Of a stretch of 64,000 bases of DNA, positions 38,533 through 47,466 are shown piece after piece (the first letter of the stretch is position 1; every line of letters begins with the position of its first letter). The stretch covers positions 82,657-146,656 of the forward strand of contig NZ_JACHIH010000007.1 of assembly GCF_014203125.1 (NCBI RefSeq). The letters are read 5' to 3'. The translations under genes were made by a program, and so were the position numbers. The notes under the pieces are model-generated. The model saw only the letters and a program-made list of their open reading frames with translations. It did not search any database and was not told the DNA's origin. Source of the stretch: Rhodopseudomonas rhenobacensis (GTDB taxonomy: Bacteria; Pseudomonadota; Alphaproteobacteria; Rhizobiales; Xanthobacteraceae).

Positions 38533-39060
38533 CAGGCCCGGCCGCTATTTCGAAAGCACTGTCTTCGCATCGACCACCGGCAACTAAGCCATTTGCTCTC
38601 CGATCCAGCCAAAATATTCTTGGCGTTGGTCCCACTATGACAGGTTCAAATCGTAGATCTGCGGTGATCGTCTTTCCGCTTAGAGGTAGGCTCGAGATGT
38701 GTCTTCAATACTCTGAGCTTGCCATCATCAGCTTTCCTCTTTGCACCAAGAAGTGAGTACCGTTCGACTTCCGCAAGAGCGACAATGGTCTTCCCCCGGC
38801 ACAGGTTGATGAGTGGAGGAGAGGATATTAACTACGAAAATGTGCTCTCCAATTTATGCCATTTTGATATCAACGCACCTCGTCTGCAGGTGAACGACTC
38901 GTCTTGTAGGTCAAAAAAAGCGCGGCCAAAAATGGAAGAAAAGGATAAGAGAGGCTGACCATTGGCGAGCGGCCGGGAGGGTCAACGTCCGCCGTGCCGC
39001 TTTCGCTCGTGCCGAGAATGGGAATCTGCGCAAATTGCCGATGGCTGTCCTCATTCTCGA
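38533..39060. other. Intergenic region at the edge of the mobile segment
   Basis: About 530 bases with lower GC than the neighbourhood and no convincing gene. Small open frames exist on the plus strand but lack ribosome binding sites and family features. This is where chromosome-like sulfur genes give way to mobile DNA. Confidence 0.4.
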
Positions 39061-39067
39061 GTGGACC

Positions 39068-39578
39068 TCATGATGAACGCACATTGGCGCAGGTATCGAA
39101 ACGGTTGTCGACTTCGGGCATTGTTTCAGCCCACGCCCGGAACGCCTGCAGCAGATTGATTGGTTCATCCAGACCCTCGCGGCGCATCAGAACATGAAGA
39201 CGGCGATAGCTAAGCCGGCGGCGGAAGGCGGCCAACTCGCGCAGCCGGACCCGGCATGCCGCCTCGTCCGGCCGCCTTCTCCGGTAGCGCATCGACGTGC
39301 GATTCACGCGCGGTGCCGTACACGCCCGCCGCTCGCTCACCTCGAAAGGCGAATCGTAGACGAGCGACGGCCTCTCGCCTCTCGGCGGGCGTCACCATTT
39401 TTTTCGCGGCAACGTCCTTGAGCACGGCGTTGTCGAGCATCGCTCGGCTAAAAGCTTCTTCAGCTTGGCATTCTCGTCCTCCAGCGTCTTCAATCGTGTG
39501 GCGTCTCCGATGATCTGCTCTTCCGTGCCGACTTGGCATCATGGGTGCATCTCTTCCGAGGTGATGGACTCTACCCAT
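39068..39578 (-). pseudogene. IS3-family transposase remnant
   Basis: Two overlapping minus-strand frames carry pieces of an IS3-group transposase: AMLDNAVLKDVAAKKMVTPAERREAVARLRFAF (the OrfA/OrfB junction region) and then, in another frame, SERRACTAPRVNRTSMRYR plus LRELAAFRRRLSYRRLHVLMRREG. The catalytic DDE domain is missing. A truncated and frameshifted relic. Confidence 0.7.
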
Positions 39579-39617
39579 TCTTGGAATTGGCGGGGCTCAG
39601 GTCAGCATCAATAATAC

Positions 39618-40016
39618 TCACTCCCGATTCTCGTCCTCGTCGTCAGCCGGTGGCGGCGTGCGCCAACGCTTTCGGAGCCGGCGCATGACTTCACGTGCCT
39701 CGGACAGCCGGTAGCCGCGGCCGTGCAGATCCAGCAATGCGACCGCCAAAATCCGGCCGCTGGCCTCGTCGAAATCTTTCTGTTCCGCCGTGCAGACGGC
39801 TTTCAGCAGCGCCATTGCGATGACCGCGGCTTCCGGCCGTCTCAGTTGATCGTTCTGAAGCCGCCAGCCCGCGACGCGCAGCCTGGATTTGGCTTTCCTC
39901 GGCGTATCCAAGGAGATGGCAGCATCCGGCGTAGCAATTCGACTCTGCGGCCGGTTGTCCGACCGATAGAGACCGGTGCGCGACAGCTCGTTTAAACGTG
40001 CGATTTCTGTGCTCAT
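39618..40016 (-). CDS. Hypothetical protein of the integrated element
   Basis: 132-residue protein starting MSTEIARLNELSRTGLYRSDN; ends in an acidic tail (PPPADDEDENRE). The longer upstream frame to 40145 does not look coding. A basic stretch and helical content suggest a soluble regulatory or structural protein. I do not recognise the family. It follows the replicase-like gene on the same strand, 288 bases on. Confidence 0.5.
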   Translation of the reverse strand: MSTEIARLNELSRTGLYRSDNRPQSRIATPDAAISLDTPRKAKSRLRVAGWRLQNDQLRRPEAAVIAMALLKAVCTAEQKDFDEASGRILAVALLDLHGRGYRLSEAREVMRRLRKRWRTPPPADDEDENRE

Positions 40017-40304
40017 GCCGCCGTTATCCAGCGACGTCCTGCAAGCTGCAAGTAGCCAATGCAGCATCGTGACGAACGATACCTTGGACGGCGGACCGAA
40101 CGATATCCCGGGCGGTCGACACCATGGCGGCGCTGGTGACGGCATGGCTCGTCAGGATGGTCGACAGCGCTTGGAGTGGAGAACACCCGCCGGGTCTGAT
40201 CTGCTGAATCCTGACGAGGCCGACGGCGTCCGTCGGTTGCAGGTAGACGTTTGGCCGTTAAGCCGGCACCGCAGCCCGCAGCGAGCATGCACCTGCCGTC
40301 GGGT

Positions 40305-42467
40305 TCAGGCGTACCCGGTCCTGGTAGCGATTGAGTCTAGCCCAGCGTTCGGACGACAGCGTGCTATCAGGCAGGCCGGTGTCGGAACGCGTCCGTTTTC
40401 CGTTGGCGACAGCCGGACGGTCTGACGACGGTACCGTGATTGGCCGTTTGACGGACAGGAAGTTTTGATCAAGGTGCTGGATGCAGGTCTGACTATATAT
40501 CTTCCGACAGCTTGGTGGAATTCGATACCCAAATGATGGCAGGCCTTCTCAAACGTGTTGTACGCGTAGGATTTTTTGAACGCTTTCGAATCGATCATCG
40601 CTTTGATGAAGGCCGGCTTCCGGATGCAGCCGGTGGCCTTCATCGCCTCCTTGACCGCGATAACGTACTTTTGGAATAGCACGTCCGAGTTCTGCTCCCG
40701 CGAGCGCCGTCCGGCCTCTTGCTGCCGCTCTTCGGCCGTCGGCATCGTGAATCTGGTGTCGCGATCGCGGCCGCGGCGGCCGGTGCGCTCCTTGTGCTTG
40801 TCGGCGGCGCAGTAGCGGGCGGCGAACGTCGTCCGGCGGTCAAGGATTCGATCGAGCTCGTCGCTGGCCCCGAGCTCGGCCTCGAGTGCCGGTCGGACGA
40901 GGCTGTCGAAATATCCGGCCAGGCGCTGCTGCGTCGAGCCGGCGGCGACGAACTCGGGGCGGGAGATCGCAAGCTCTCGATAGACGGTCGGCATCAATTC
41001 CGCGCCGACGCGATTCCATATCTCATTTGACGGCGTCGATCCGATTTGGCTGCGAACTATGTGAGCGCGCCGCGCCATGTCGGCCTCGTCGACGTGCAGA
41101 TCCAAGGCATCCATCAAACAAGGGCGGGCGTCGACCGTTCCGTCGGCGGCCGGTTTGCGGCGGCCGAGGCGGTGGCGGTTGACACCGTTGGCGATGACGC
41201 AGGTGAAAAACGGAGACGTCGCGCCTTTTGTTTTGTAGACGTTGTGCTGGGCCGGATCGGCGCCGAGATCGATGAGTTTGCCGACGAGCGCACGCTGGAT
41301 GCGGTGGTAAAAATCGATCGGTGCCTTTCGGCAGCGCTTGTCACCGACCCAGCGCAGATTGCCGTCAGCGTCGGCCTCCTGGCGTCGGACGTCGTTCCAG
41401 ACGGTTTGCTCGAGAATCCAGATCAGATGAGGGCGAACGAATTGGCCGTGGTCCATGCGTCCGGTGATGAAATTCGGCATCGCCCAGGATTCGAATTTTT
41501 CCCGCAGCGCCGTCATCAGATCCTCGACGCTCGTCCAGTTGGAATCGAGCTCGACGATGATCGCGCCGAGGCGTTTCATGTCCAGCACGTGATACGGAGC
41601 GGTGAGCATCAACGCCTTGCTGTCGCCGCCTCCGACAAACGTCTTTTCGTTGCCGACCCGGAGCCGGTCCTTGCGCGGCAGGATCTGCGGCCAGAACGCG
41701 AGCATAGGGTCTAGATGCGACCGCAACACGCCATCGCCGAGGAATTCGCCGAACGCATCATACCCGCCGCCGGCGATCCGGCCGCCGGGATAGTAGAATC
41801 CGTGGCGGTATAAGTCTGCGACCTGCTGCTTCACGGTCCGCGCGCGCTCGGCGGCCTTTTTCGCCTGCCCGAACTTCTCGGCGGCGACGAATTCCTCGTC
41901 TGCTGTCAACGTTACAGCGATCTGTTTCGCCGCCGCAGCGGCTCGTTTCGCGAGTTTTTTTGCTCGGGCTTCGAGTCGAGCTTCGTGCTCGGTGCGGGCG
42001 CGCTCCTGACTCGCGGTCATAAAAGCCACCAATCCAGCATGCGCCGGGTCGGCGGCGTGGGACGTGTATTTCCATGCCTCGTCGTGCGCGAGGCGCGCCG
42101 GAGCGACGTAAGCCTGCTCGACGACGACAGTGCCGTCCGCCAGCTGCTCATACTCTCGTCGCTGCACGAATGCGACGACGCCATTCGGGCTGCCGATGTC
42201 GCGGTCGATCTGCGGCGGCGTCGCAGGCCGCGCTCCGTGCGCGTCCAGCGCGGCGGCCAAGGCGGCCATTGCCCCGCCGGCTTCACGCAATTTCTCGTCG
42301 CTCGCGCGGTCGCTGGCCAACGCGTCCAGACACCTGTCGCGATGCCACTCGGTCTGTGCGGCCCGGGTCTCGGCAACGTAGCGGATGCGTGGTTTGTATG
42401 TTCGGGCCATGCGATCTCGGGCGAGGGTGAGCGCGCGAGTATCTGCCGCGGTACGCACGACAGGCAA
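40305..42467 (-). CDS. Large plasmid-type protein, possibly a replicase/primase
   Basis: 720-residue protein (or 701 from the Met at 42410). The part around residues 300-430 resembles the archaeo-eukaryotic primase-like replicases of plasmids in order of motifs: GAIIVELDSNW, then GQFVRPHLIWILEQTVW, then PIDFYHRIQRALVGKLIDLGADPAQHN. The N-terminal third is charged and helical. The C-terminal part after about residue 560 has no assignment. The assignment is by motif order only. Support comes from the palindromic repeat cluster immediately upstream, placed as an origin of replication would be. Confidence 0.5.
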   Translation of the reverse strand: MPVVRTAADTRALTLARDRMARTYKPRIRYVAETRAAQTEWHRDRCLDALASDRASDEKLREAGGAMAALAAALDAHGARPATPPQIDRDIGSPNGVVAFVQRREYEQLADGTVVVEQAYVAPARLAHDEAWKYTSHAADPAHAGLVAFMTASQERARTEHEARLEARAKKLAKRAAAAAKQIAVTLTADEEFVAAEKFGQAKKAAERARTVKQQVADLYRHGFYYPGGRIAGGGYDAFGEFLGDGVLRSHLDPMLAFWPQILPRKDRLRVGNEKTFVGGGDSKALMLTAPYHVLDMKRLGAIIVELDSNWTSVEDLMTALREKFESWAMPNFITGRMDHGQFVRPHLIWILEQTVWNDVRRQEADADGNLRWVGDKRCRKAPIDFYHRIQRALVGKLIDLGADPAQHNVYKTKGATSPFFTCVIANGVNRHRLGRRKPAADGTVDARPCLMDALDLHVDEADMARRAHIVRSQIGSTPSNEIWNRVGAELMPTVYRELAISRPEFVAAGSTQQRLAGYFDSLVRPALEAELGASDELDRILDRRTTFAARYCAADKHKERTGRRGRDRDTRFTMPTAEERQQEAGRRSREQNSDVLFQKYVIAVKEAMKATGCIRKPAFIKAMIDSKAFKKSYAYNTFEKACHHLGIEFHQAVGRYIVRPASSTLIKTSCPSNGQSRYRRQTVRLSPTENGRVPTPACLIARCRPNAGLDSIATRTGYA

Positions 42468-42493
42468 GCGCGGCGCCGAAGATTCGACGGAGC

Positions 42494-42776
42494 AATCCTC
42501 CGAGAGTCGAAATGATTTCGATGAGCCGAGATTGGCAACTTTGACGACGTGAGTATCGCTGTCGGAATGCGATAAAATCCTTCGACTCTCGAAAGAAATT
42601 CCTTCGATTCTCGAAGGATTTTCTCGTCAAGTTCTTCGTTTAACTGCCATTTCCTGGAACGACTTTTCAGATGTCGAGATGGCGACGCCTAGATAGACAC
42701 GGAACGAATCCTTCGAGAGTCGAAGGATTCGTTCCGTGGGTAATCCCAATAATCCTTCGAGAGTCGAATTGATTTC
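42494..42776. repeat. Iteron-like array of CCTTCGA/TCGAAGG palindromes
   Basis: Five copies of a word built on CCTTCGA-GAG-TCGAAGG: 42494-42510 (one mismatch), 42576-42595, 42601-42620, 42701-42735 and 42751-42767. The fourth is a perfect inverted repeat with 16-base arms and a 3-base centre. Copies 1 and 5 also share the following TGATTTC, so they are direct repeats of about 28 bases. The array separates the replicase-like gene from a small DNA-binding-protein gene. It looks like an origin/iteron cluster or the operator set of the small protein. Confidence 0.75.
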
Positions 42777-42825
42777 AATCACGTGAAATGACCCACTGTA
42801 ACATTCCGTGATCATCCGACGGCCT

Positions 42826-43224
42826 TCACCGTCGCTTCGGCGCCGGCGGCAGTTTTGCGAAATCCTCGAGCGTAAATCGCGCGCCGGCCGACCTCGCCGC
42901 GAACGTCTGAAACGGCGTCCGGCTCGCCGCCATCTGTTTCACCGGGTGGTCCTCCGGATACTCGATCCTGCGCCCGATCGCGTCCAAAATGTCGTATCCC
43001 CAGGTGTTATTAATCGTCGCGATCATTAATCGCTCGATGAACGCCGTCCGAACCTCGCCGTTGAGGCGGGCGACTTTGTTGAGTTCCGCCGTCAGATCCG
43101 GATGAATCCTGAACGCGATGCGGTCCGTCCGCAGATCGCCGGGATCAACGCGCGGACGCCCGGGCCCGCCCTCCGACGGCTTCTTCGCGGGTTTCTTCTT
43201 CGTCGTTTTCGAATCCTTCACCAT
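42826..43224 (-). CDS. Small DNA-binding protein, ribbon-helix-helix-like
   Basis: 132-residue basic protein. A lysine/proline-rich N-terminal tail (MVKDSKTTKKKPAKKPSEGG) is followed by RTDRIAFRIHPDLTAELNKVARLNGEVRTAFIERLMIA, which has the strand-helix-helix pattern of plasmid CopG/ParG/MobC-like proteins. The start at 43224 is chosen because codons further upstream look non-coding. Its own gene lies beside the palindrome array, a plausible target. Divergent from the AAA+ gene. Confidence 0.6.
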   Translation of the reverse strand: MVKDSKTTKKKPAKKPSEGGPGRPRVDPGDLRTDRIAFRIHPDLTAELNKVARLNGEVRTAFIERLMIATINNTWGYDILDAIGRRIEYPEDHPVKQMAASRTPFQTFAARSAGARFTLEDFAKLPPAPKRR

Positions 43225-43401
43225 TTCCCAATCGACTCCTTGAAACAGAAATCGTGTTGCCTCTAAAGTCACGCATGGACAACGAAAACTCATTCGTGCC
43301 GATCGGCGTCGTACTTCAGCGGCTGCTGATTCTCATCGCGGAAGATCGCGCGGAATTCGTTGCGCCGCAAGCGTTTCGTGACGCCTCTGAAGGACCTCAC
43401 A

Positions 43402-44808
43402 ATGCACCTACTCGCGGATTTGTTGCTAACCGACGACTGGAAGACCGCGCTGGCGAAGGTCGCGTTCGCGACGAATGAGGCGCGGCCCGACCTCCGCATC
43501 GACCGGCGTACTGTCTCAAATTTGGATCAAAGCTACGGCAGTAGCCGCCGTTTCGATTGCCGCGACGTAGCGCGCCGGCTCAAGCACGACGCGGACCATC
43601 TCGACCTCGCGTGGTTGATGCTGGCGGCGAACCCACGCAATCCCGTCGTCACCGCCGGATTTCTTGATCGGCTCGAAGATGTGGTTGTGAAGTGGGCGGA
43701 CGGTGAGGGGATTGATACGTGCCTACTCAATCATAATGCGATGCGTAGACTAGAGCGCTGGCTGAAGATCCGTGACGGCATGACGTCGCAGCACATCGAT
43801 TTTTTTCACGCAACGTCGGATGCCGGATGGAAAGAGACCAAGCGAATCGCCGAGATCGCCGAGAAGGCTGAGAAGAACCACGCTGAAACACCCGCCGAGG
43901 AGGCGCGTCGGCTCGCCGGGATCACTAAGCCGGACTCCGCGGACGCCTCCGAACCGATGGTGCCGGCTACTGTCGTGATCCCGGCGAACGCCGAGAAGCT
44001 TGCCGAGCCATATAAGTCGTTGGCAGGCAAGGCGCTGCCGCTCGTCATGACGCCGGAGCTTGCGCCCTTGCGTACCGCGCTGCGCGCCGAGTTTCCGCAC
44101 GCGCATGCGGCGGTCGACATGATGATGATCGATCTCCGCGAAGGCGAACCGCTGGCCTGGCGACCGTTCCTGTTGCTCGGCGATCCCGGCTGCGGCAAGA
44201 GTCGATTAGTCCGCCGTCTGTGCGAGCATCTCGGCGCCAAGCTGCGCCGCTACGACGGCGCCGCGTCGGCAGACAACGCTTTCGGCGGCACCCCAAAGCG
44301 CTGGTCGACGGCGTCGCCGTCGTTCCCGACGCTCGTCGTCGCTCAAACCAAGTCGGCGAATCCGGTGGTGATGATCGACGAGATCGATAAAGCGGGCGGG
44401 AACGGCTGGAACGGTAGCCTCGGCAACGCGCTGATGCCGTTTCTAGAGCGTGAGACCGCGCGTAACTATCCAGACGTCGGCCTCGATCTCGAAGTCGATC
44501 TGTCGCGTCTCAGCTACGCGGCAACCGCCAATGACGTCACGTCGCTGCCGGCGCCCCTGCGCGACCGCATGCGGGTCATCCGCGTGCCGACACCCGGCGT
44601 CGACCACCTCCCGATGCTGACGGCCTCCATTCTGCGCGACGTCGCCGCCGACCGTGGCGTCGACGTCGAATGGATGGAGCCGCTCGCACCGGACGAACTC
44701 GAAGTCGTCGCGCGGGCGTGGCGGGGTGGCGACATGAGCGTGCGCAAGCTGCAGAAAATCGTCAGCGCCACCGTCACCGCGCGCGACGAGTTCGCGAGCC
44801 GGCATTGA
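43402..44808 (+). CDS. AAA+ ATPase, Lon/MoxR-like
   Basis: 468-residue protein with a C-terminal AAA+ module: Walker A LLLGDPGCGKSRLVRRL near residue 275, Walker B NPVVMIDEIDKAGG, and sensor-like LSYAATANDVTSLPAPLRDRMRVIRVP. The 270-residue N-terminal region is helical and unassigned. No Lon serine protease domain follows. The ATG at 43402 has AAGGA before it. Similar stand-alone Lon-like AAA proteins occur on plasmids and prophages; the target is not known. Confidence 0.75.
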   Translation: MHLLADLLLTDDWKTALAKVAFATNEARPDLRIDRRTVSNLDQSYGSSRRFDCRDVARRLKHDADHLDLAWLMLAANPRNPVVTAGFLDRLEDVVVKWADGEGIDTCLLNHNAMRRLERWLKIRDGMTSQHIDFFHATSDAGWKETKRIAEIAEKAEKNHAETPAEEARRLAGITKPDSADASEPMVPATVVIPANAEKLAEPYKSLAGKALPLVMTPELAPLRTALRAEFPHAHAAVDMMMIDLREGEPLAWRPFLLLGDPGCGKSRLVRRLCEHLGAKLRRYDGAASADNAFGGTPKRWSTASPSFPTLVVAQTKSANPVVMIDEIDKAGGNGWNGSLGNALMPFLERETARNYPDVGLDLEVDLSRLSYAATANDVTSLPAPLRDRMRVIRVPTPGVDHLPMLTASILRDVAADRGVDVEWMEPLAPDELEVVARAWRGGDMSVRKLQKIVSATVTARDEFASRH

Positions 44809-44926
44809 TTCTGTCGAGAGGGGGGCGGCGGCCAGAAAGCGCTGCAAATGCTGTCTTCTATGAGCTTTTGGCTCGCATTTTAGCCCTGGGGGGCGGCGCC
44901 GAAAAGTGCCGCCGAGGAGTTTGATA

Positions 44927-45220
44927 ATGATGAACAGGAATCTCGTCGCCGCGCTCGTCGATCGCGACCGCATCCGCAAAGACGGCTGGCGGCCGGGCCC
45001 GGACGAACTCGACGGCGCGCCGCTGATCGACGACTACGTGTGGGCACGCGACGGCGATGATCCGAACGTCGTCGTCGTGATTGGCGTTGTCGCCGGCTCC
45101 GATGGACGCGTAGTTGCGACGCCGGCGCTCGTTGAGGTCGACCGCGAGAGTCGGCAATGGGTGCGCACCGTGACCGGATGGTACCGGCTCGGGCGGCCGC
45201 GTGAGGAGAGTGGGCGATGA
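44927..45220 (+). CDS. Hypothetical protein
   Basis: 97-residue protein (MNRNLVAALVDRDRIRKDGWRPGPDELDGAPLIDD after the second Met) with a good ribosome binding site GAGGAG. Unknown family. It overlaps the next gene by 4 bases, forming a short plus-strand operon after the AAA+ gene. Confidence 0.6.
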   Translation: MMNRNLVAALVDRDRIRKDGWRPGPDELDGAPLIDDYVWARDGDDPNVVVVIGVVAGSDGRVVATPALVEVDRESRQWVRTVTGWYRLGRPREESGR

Positions 45221-45414
45221 TCGATGTTACTGTGACTGAAAATGGCGAGACGCTGGCGACGTTGTCGTTCGACGACGCGGACATGTTCTACGAAATCCGC
45301 GGCATGCGAATCCGGCTCGCCGGCGCCGTGATCGCCAGCCGAGGCGCGCCGATCTGGCAACGCGTCGCGCACGCCGCGGTGATGGCCGCGAATATGAGGC
45401 CCGATCGTGACTGA
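45217..45414 (+). CDS. Hypothetical protein
   Basis: 65-residue protein (MIDVTVTENGETLATLSFDDADMFYEIRGMRIRLAG), ATGA-coupled to the upstream gene. It reads as a small beta-rich protein. Unknown family. Confidence 0.55.
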   Translation: MIDVTVTENGETLATLSFDDADMFYEIRGMRIRLAGAVIASRGAPIWQRVAHAAVMAANMRPDRD

Positions 45415-45583
45415 TCACGACGAGCGCGAGGCTATCTACATGTCGTTTTGTACGATTTTGCTGATCGAGCGCGCGACGCTTTCCGAATTCGCGCACTCGC
45501 AACTGCGCGCATGGGTCTCCGGCGCCGTCTCGATTGATGTGGCTCGTCTGAACATTGTTCAACATCGACAGCGTTCAAATTAG
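45407..45583 (+). CDS. Very small ORF, coupled
   Basis: 58 codons from a GTG overlapping the preceding gene by 8 bases (VTDHDEREAIYMSFCTILLIERATL...). Helical. Supported only by coupling and frame; no family recognised. Confidence 0.35.
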   Translation: MTDHDEREAIYMSFCTILLIERATLSEFAHSQLRAWVSGAVSIDVARLNIVQHRQRSN

Positions 45584-45650
45584 CTGCTATCAACTCAGCA
45601 TGACCACCGCCCGCGACACCCGCCAGATATCGCGCTCCTGATCGACAGAT

Positions 45651-45742
45651 CCGGGGCAGCACTGGTTGTGCGGGAGGGATTTATATCCCCTTGGCAGCGG
45701 ACTGCTGTTTGCGGCCGGGTTCGATCCCCGGGCCCCGGACCA
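45651..45742 (+). tRNA. Unusual tRNA-like gene, class II shape, anticodon unclear
   Basis: A 92-base sequence with a perfect 7-bp acceptor stem (CCGGGGC with GCCCCGG), discriminator A, an encoded CCA, and a perfect 5-bp T arm with the canonical TTCGATC loop. A GCAC-TGGTT-GTGC hairpin stands in for the D arm and lacks the usual loop adenines. Then comes a hairpin whose loop reads TTTATAT or ATTTATA, depending on the stem register, giving UAU or UUA as anticodon. A long variable arm follows (GGCAGC with GCTGTT). It might be a functional odd tRNA (serine/leucine-shaped), or a pseudo-tRNA carried by the element. The ORF on the other strand runs into it. Confidence 0.5.
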
Positions 45743-46025
45743 TTTCTGGCGTCGAGGCGATCGCAGACTCTATCATTTTCTGCAAGCGATCCTTGTTTGC
45801 CCACAGCAGTGCCTTGCCTTTGTCCGTCAGCCATCCGGAGCGCAGCGAGACTCCGCATTCGATCAGCCCGTGGTCGTATGACCGCTCCATCGCGCTGTAG
45901 CAGACTTTGATCGGCTGCCCCGTGAATTCAGACAAGATCTCCGGCGGCCACTTCGTCATGTTGATCGACTTCGACACGGCCACGGCAAGGCACACCAGAT
46001 CGTCGGGAACATCTTTTCTAGCCAT
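45681..46025 (-). CDS. Hypothetical protein ending inside the tRNA-like gene
   Basis: 114 residues, start with AAGGA ahead. The body (DDLVCLAVAVSKSINMTKWPPEILSEFTG... GWLTDKGKALLWANKDRLQKMI) is probably a small winged-helix-like protein by its helix pattern. The last 18 residues (RGPGIEPGRKQQSAAKGI) are simply translated from the tRNA-like sequence, so the native C-terminus may have been lost when the element was rearranged. Function unknown. Confidence 0.5.
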   Translation of the reverse strand: MARKDVPDDLVCLAVAVSKSINMTKWPPEILSEFTGQPIKVCYSAMERSYDHGLIECGVSLRSGWLTDKGKALLWANKDRLQKMIESAIASTPEMVRGPGIEPGRKQQSAAKGI

Positions 46026-46055
46026 CGCTCAATCCTTCCCTTTCCACAACGGACA

Positions 46056-46361
46056 TCACGTAGCGACGGAAATCGTGGCACCACCGGTGCTCCAGTTCGA
46101 TTCGATACTGAGCACGGCGTGTCCTGGCGCAACACGCTCGATGTCATGAAGGCCGACGTCGACCTTGCCGCCTGCATTGAGAACGGTGGCCGCAAGCCAC
46201 ATTTGATAGCCGTCGACAAGCGACTGAAGATTGATGATGTAGTCTGCGGCGTCATTGAAGTTGTTAGCACGAAGGTCTTTGATCAGTGTCGCATGGTTCG
46301 CCGCCTGGTCGTGTTCCTCAGCAGCGGTGGTCAGAGCGCGGCTATCGGTCATGTCTGTCAT
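46056..46361 (-). CDS. Hypothetical protein
   Basis: 101 residues (MTDMTDSRALTTAAEEHDQAANHATLIKDLRANNFNDAADYIINLQSLVDGYQMWL), preceded by GAGGAG. Mostly helical first half. Its ATG overlaps the stop of the upstream gene. Unknown family; part of a tightly packed minus-strand series running from 49441 to 45681. Confidence 0.5.
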   Translation of the reverse strand: MTDMTDSRALTTAAEEHDQAANHATLIKDLRANNFNDAADYIINLQSLVDGYQMWLAATVLNAGGKVDVGLHDIERVAPGHAVLSIESNWSTGGATISVAT

Positions 46362-46570
46362 CACTGTATCTCCTCGATTCTTGCCAGCCTCGCCGCCATG
46401 CGCTCGATCTGACGCCACAGCGGCTGGTCGGCGTCGATCGGCGATCCGACGGTGATCGTTTTGAGTCCGGGGGATCGCATGACGATGCTCCCGGCGTCCG
46501 AGATGTTGACGGTCGCGAGACGTGATGTTCTGTCCTCGGTCGTCCGCGTGATGACGATTTCGATGCCCAT
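46361..46570 (-). CDS. Hypothetical protein
   Basis: 69 residues (MGIEIVITRTTEDRTSRLATVNISDAGSIVMRSPG then a helical QIERMAARLARIEEIQ end). Overlaps both neighbours by one base. A beta-strand-rich half followed by a helix. Unknown family. Confidence 0.5.
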   Translation of the reverse strand: MGIEIVITRTTEDRTSRLATVNISDAGSIVMRSPGLKTITVGSPIDADQPLWRQIERMAARLARIEEIQ

Positions 46571-46941
46571 CAGTACGGCCCCGTGTACGTGGATTTGGCG
46601 GCCAGGCGGTCGCGGTCGAAGAGCGGGGCGGCACATGCCGCAGCGACAGCCGCCTGTAGCGCGATGTCGCTTGCTATGCTGCGGTTGGGGCGGCTGGCGA
46701 TGTCCTCGATGTCGAGCTCCTCGACGCTCCATCCGTCACACGTGCTTCGTATGCTGAAGAGCTTGCCGCCTGAGCAAATGACCATGCTGCCATCGGGTAG
46801 CTCACGCGCTCCGAACTTCTTCCACGCGGCCGCGGATTCGGCCTCGATGCGCTCCATGAGCGAGATGAGAGCGGGCGAGATGGCGACTGGCTGGCGCGTC
46901 TCGGCGGCGGTGTAGCTGGTCAGCGTGCTGGTCTTCGTCAT
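46570..46941 (-). CDS. Hypothetical protein
   Basis: 123 residues (MTKTSTLTSYTAAETRQPVAISPALISLMERIEAESAAAWKKFG). Soluble, no recognised motif. The stop overlaps the next start, showing a shared transcript. Confidence 0.5.
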   Translation of the reverse strand: MTKTSTLTSYTAAETRQPVAISPALISLMERIEAESAAAWKKFGARELPDGSMVICSGGKLFSIRSTCDGWSVEELDIEDIASRPNRSIASDIALQAAVAAACAAPLFDRDRLAAKSTYTGPY

Positions 46942-47022
46942 GGCGTGCAGCCTCCTCGTTTCAGATGTCGAACTTCCGCGGGCCAGGCGGCGCGGCGTTG
47001 AAGCGGGTGGGCGCGGACATCA

Positions 47023-47466
47023 CTAATCCTCCCAATCAGGCGCTTCGAGATCGTAGGTCCACCCGATTGCGGCCATAGCCTCAGCAAACTCGCTGCTGAC
47101 GACATCAATCGGAAGGCCGCAGCAGTAGAAATCGAGGTAGTTGCCGGTGCCGCGGATGGCGGCAATCATGTCTCCAGCAGCGCGCGCCGAATAGAGCGCT
47201 GTGTCGCCTCCGACATGCCTCCATTCGACGTTCGTCACTGCGCTCCACATCGCCTCCGCGACGTCCGTGTCGGACCTGATTCGGTCGCCCAGCACGCGCT
47301 CGACATCCATCTCGAACAGGTCGTCGGTGTTGAGCCCGCGTCCGGACATGATCCCTCCAATGCCGCCCCAGCGCTTCACGCGGTAGAAATCGAGACGGTT
47401 GAACGTTTTCGGCGTGTTAGTTACCACAGCTAAATCTCCTCGATTGGATTTACCGACAGAATCCAT
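47023..47466 (-). CDS. Hypothetical protein
   Basis: 147 residues from the ATG overlapping the upstream stop (TGATG). Sequence features: RLDFYRVKRWGGIGG, a Cys pair in LDFYCCGLP, acidic C-terminus LEAPDWED. Not recognised. A tiny frame of 19 codons (46962-47021) lies between it and the next gene. Confidence 0.5.
   Translation of the reverse strand: MDSVGKSNRGDLAVVTNTPKTFNRLDFYRVKRWGGIGGIMSGRGLNTDDLFEMDVERVLGDRIRSDTDVAEAMWSAVTNVEWRHVGGDTALYSARAAGDMIAAIRGTGNYLDFYCCGLPIDVVSSEFAEAMAAIGWTYDLEAPDWED

Noticed and set aside
38719..38958. 79-residue plus-strand open frame
   Set aside because: No ribosome binding site, no family, and unusual composition in a lower-GC boundary region.
42494..42776. 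CRISPR array
   Set aside because: Repeats are palindromic, unevenly spaced and partly degenerate; no regular spacers and no cas genes.
45717..45742. Isolated tRNA 3' end as a second attachment site copy for the tRNA-Met integrase
   Set aside because: T arm and acceptor sequence differ from the tRNA-Met fragment at 51372-51420, and a matching 5' acceptor half lies upstream, so it belongs to its own tRNA-like gene.
46938..47165. 75-residue minus-strand open frame between small genes
   Set aside because: Ser/Ala/Arg-rich shadow of the 47023-47466 gene in another frame.
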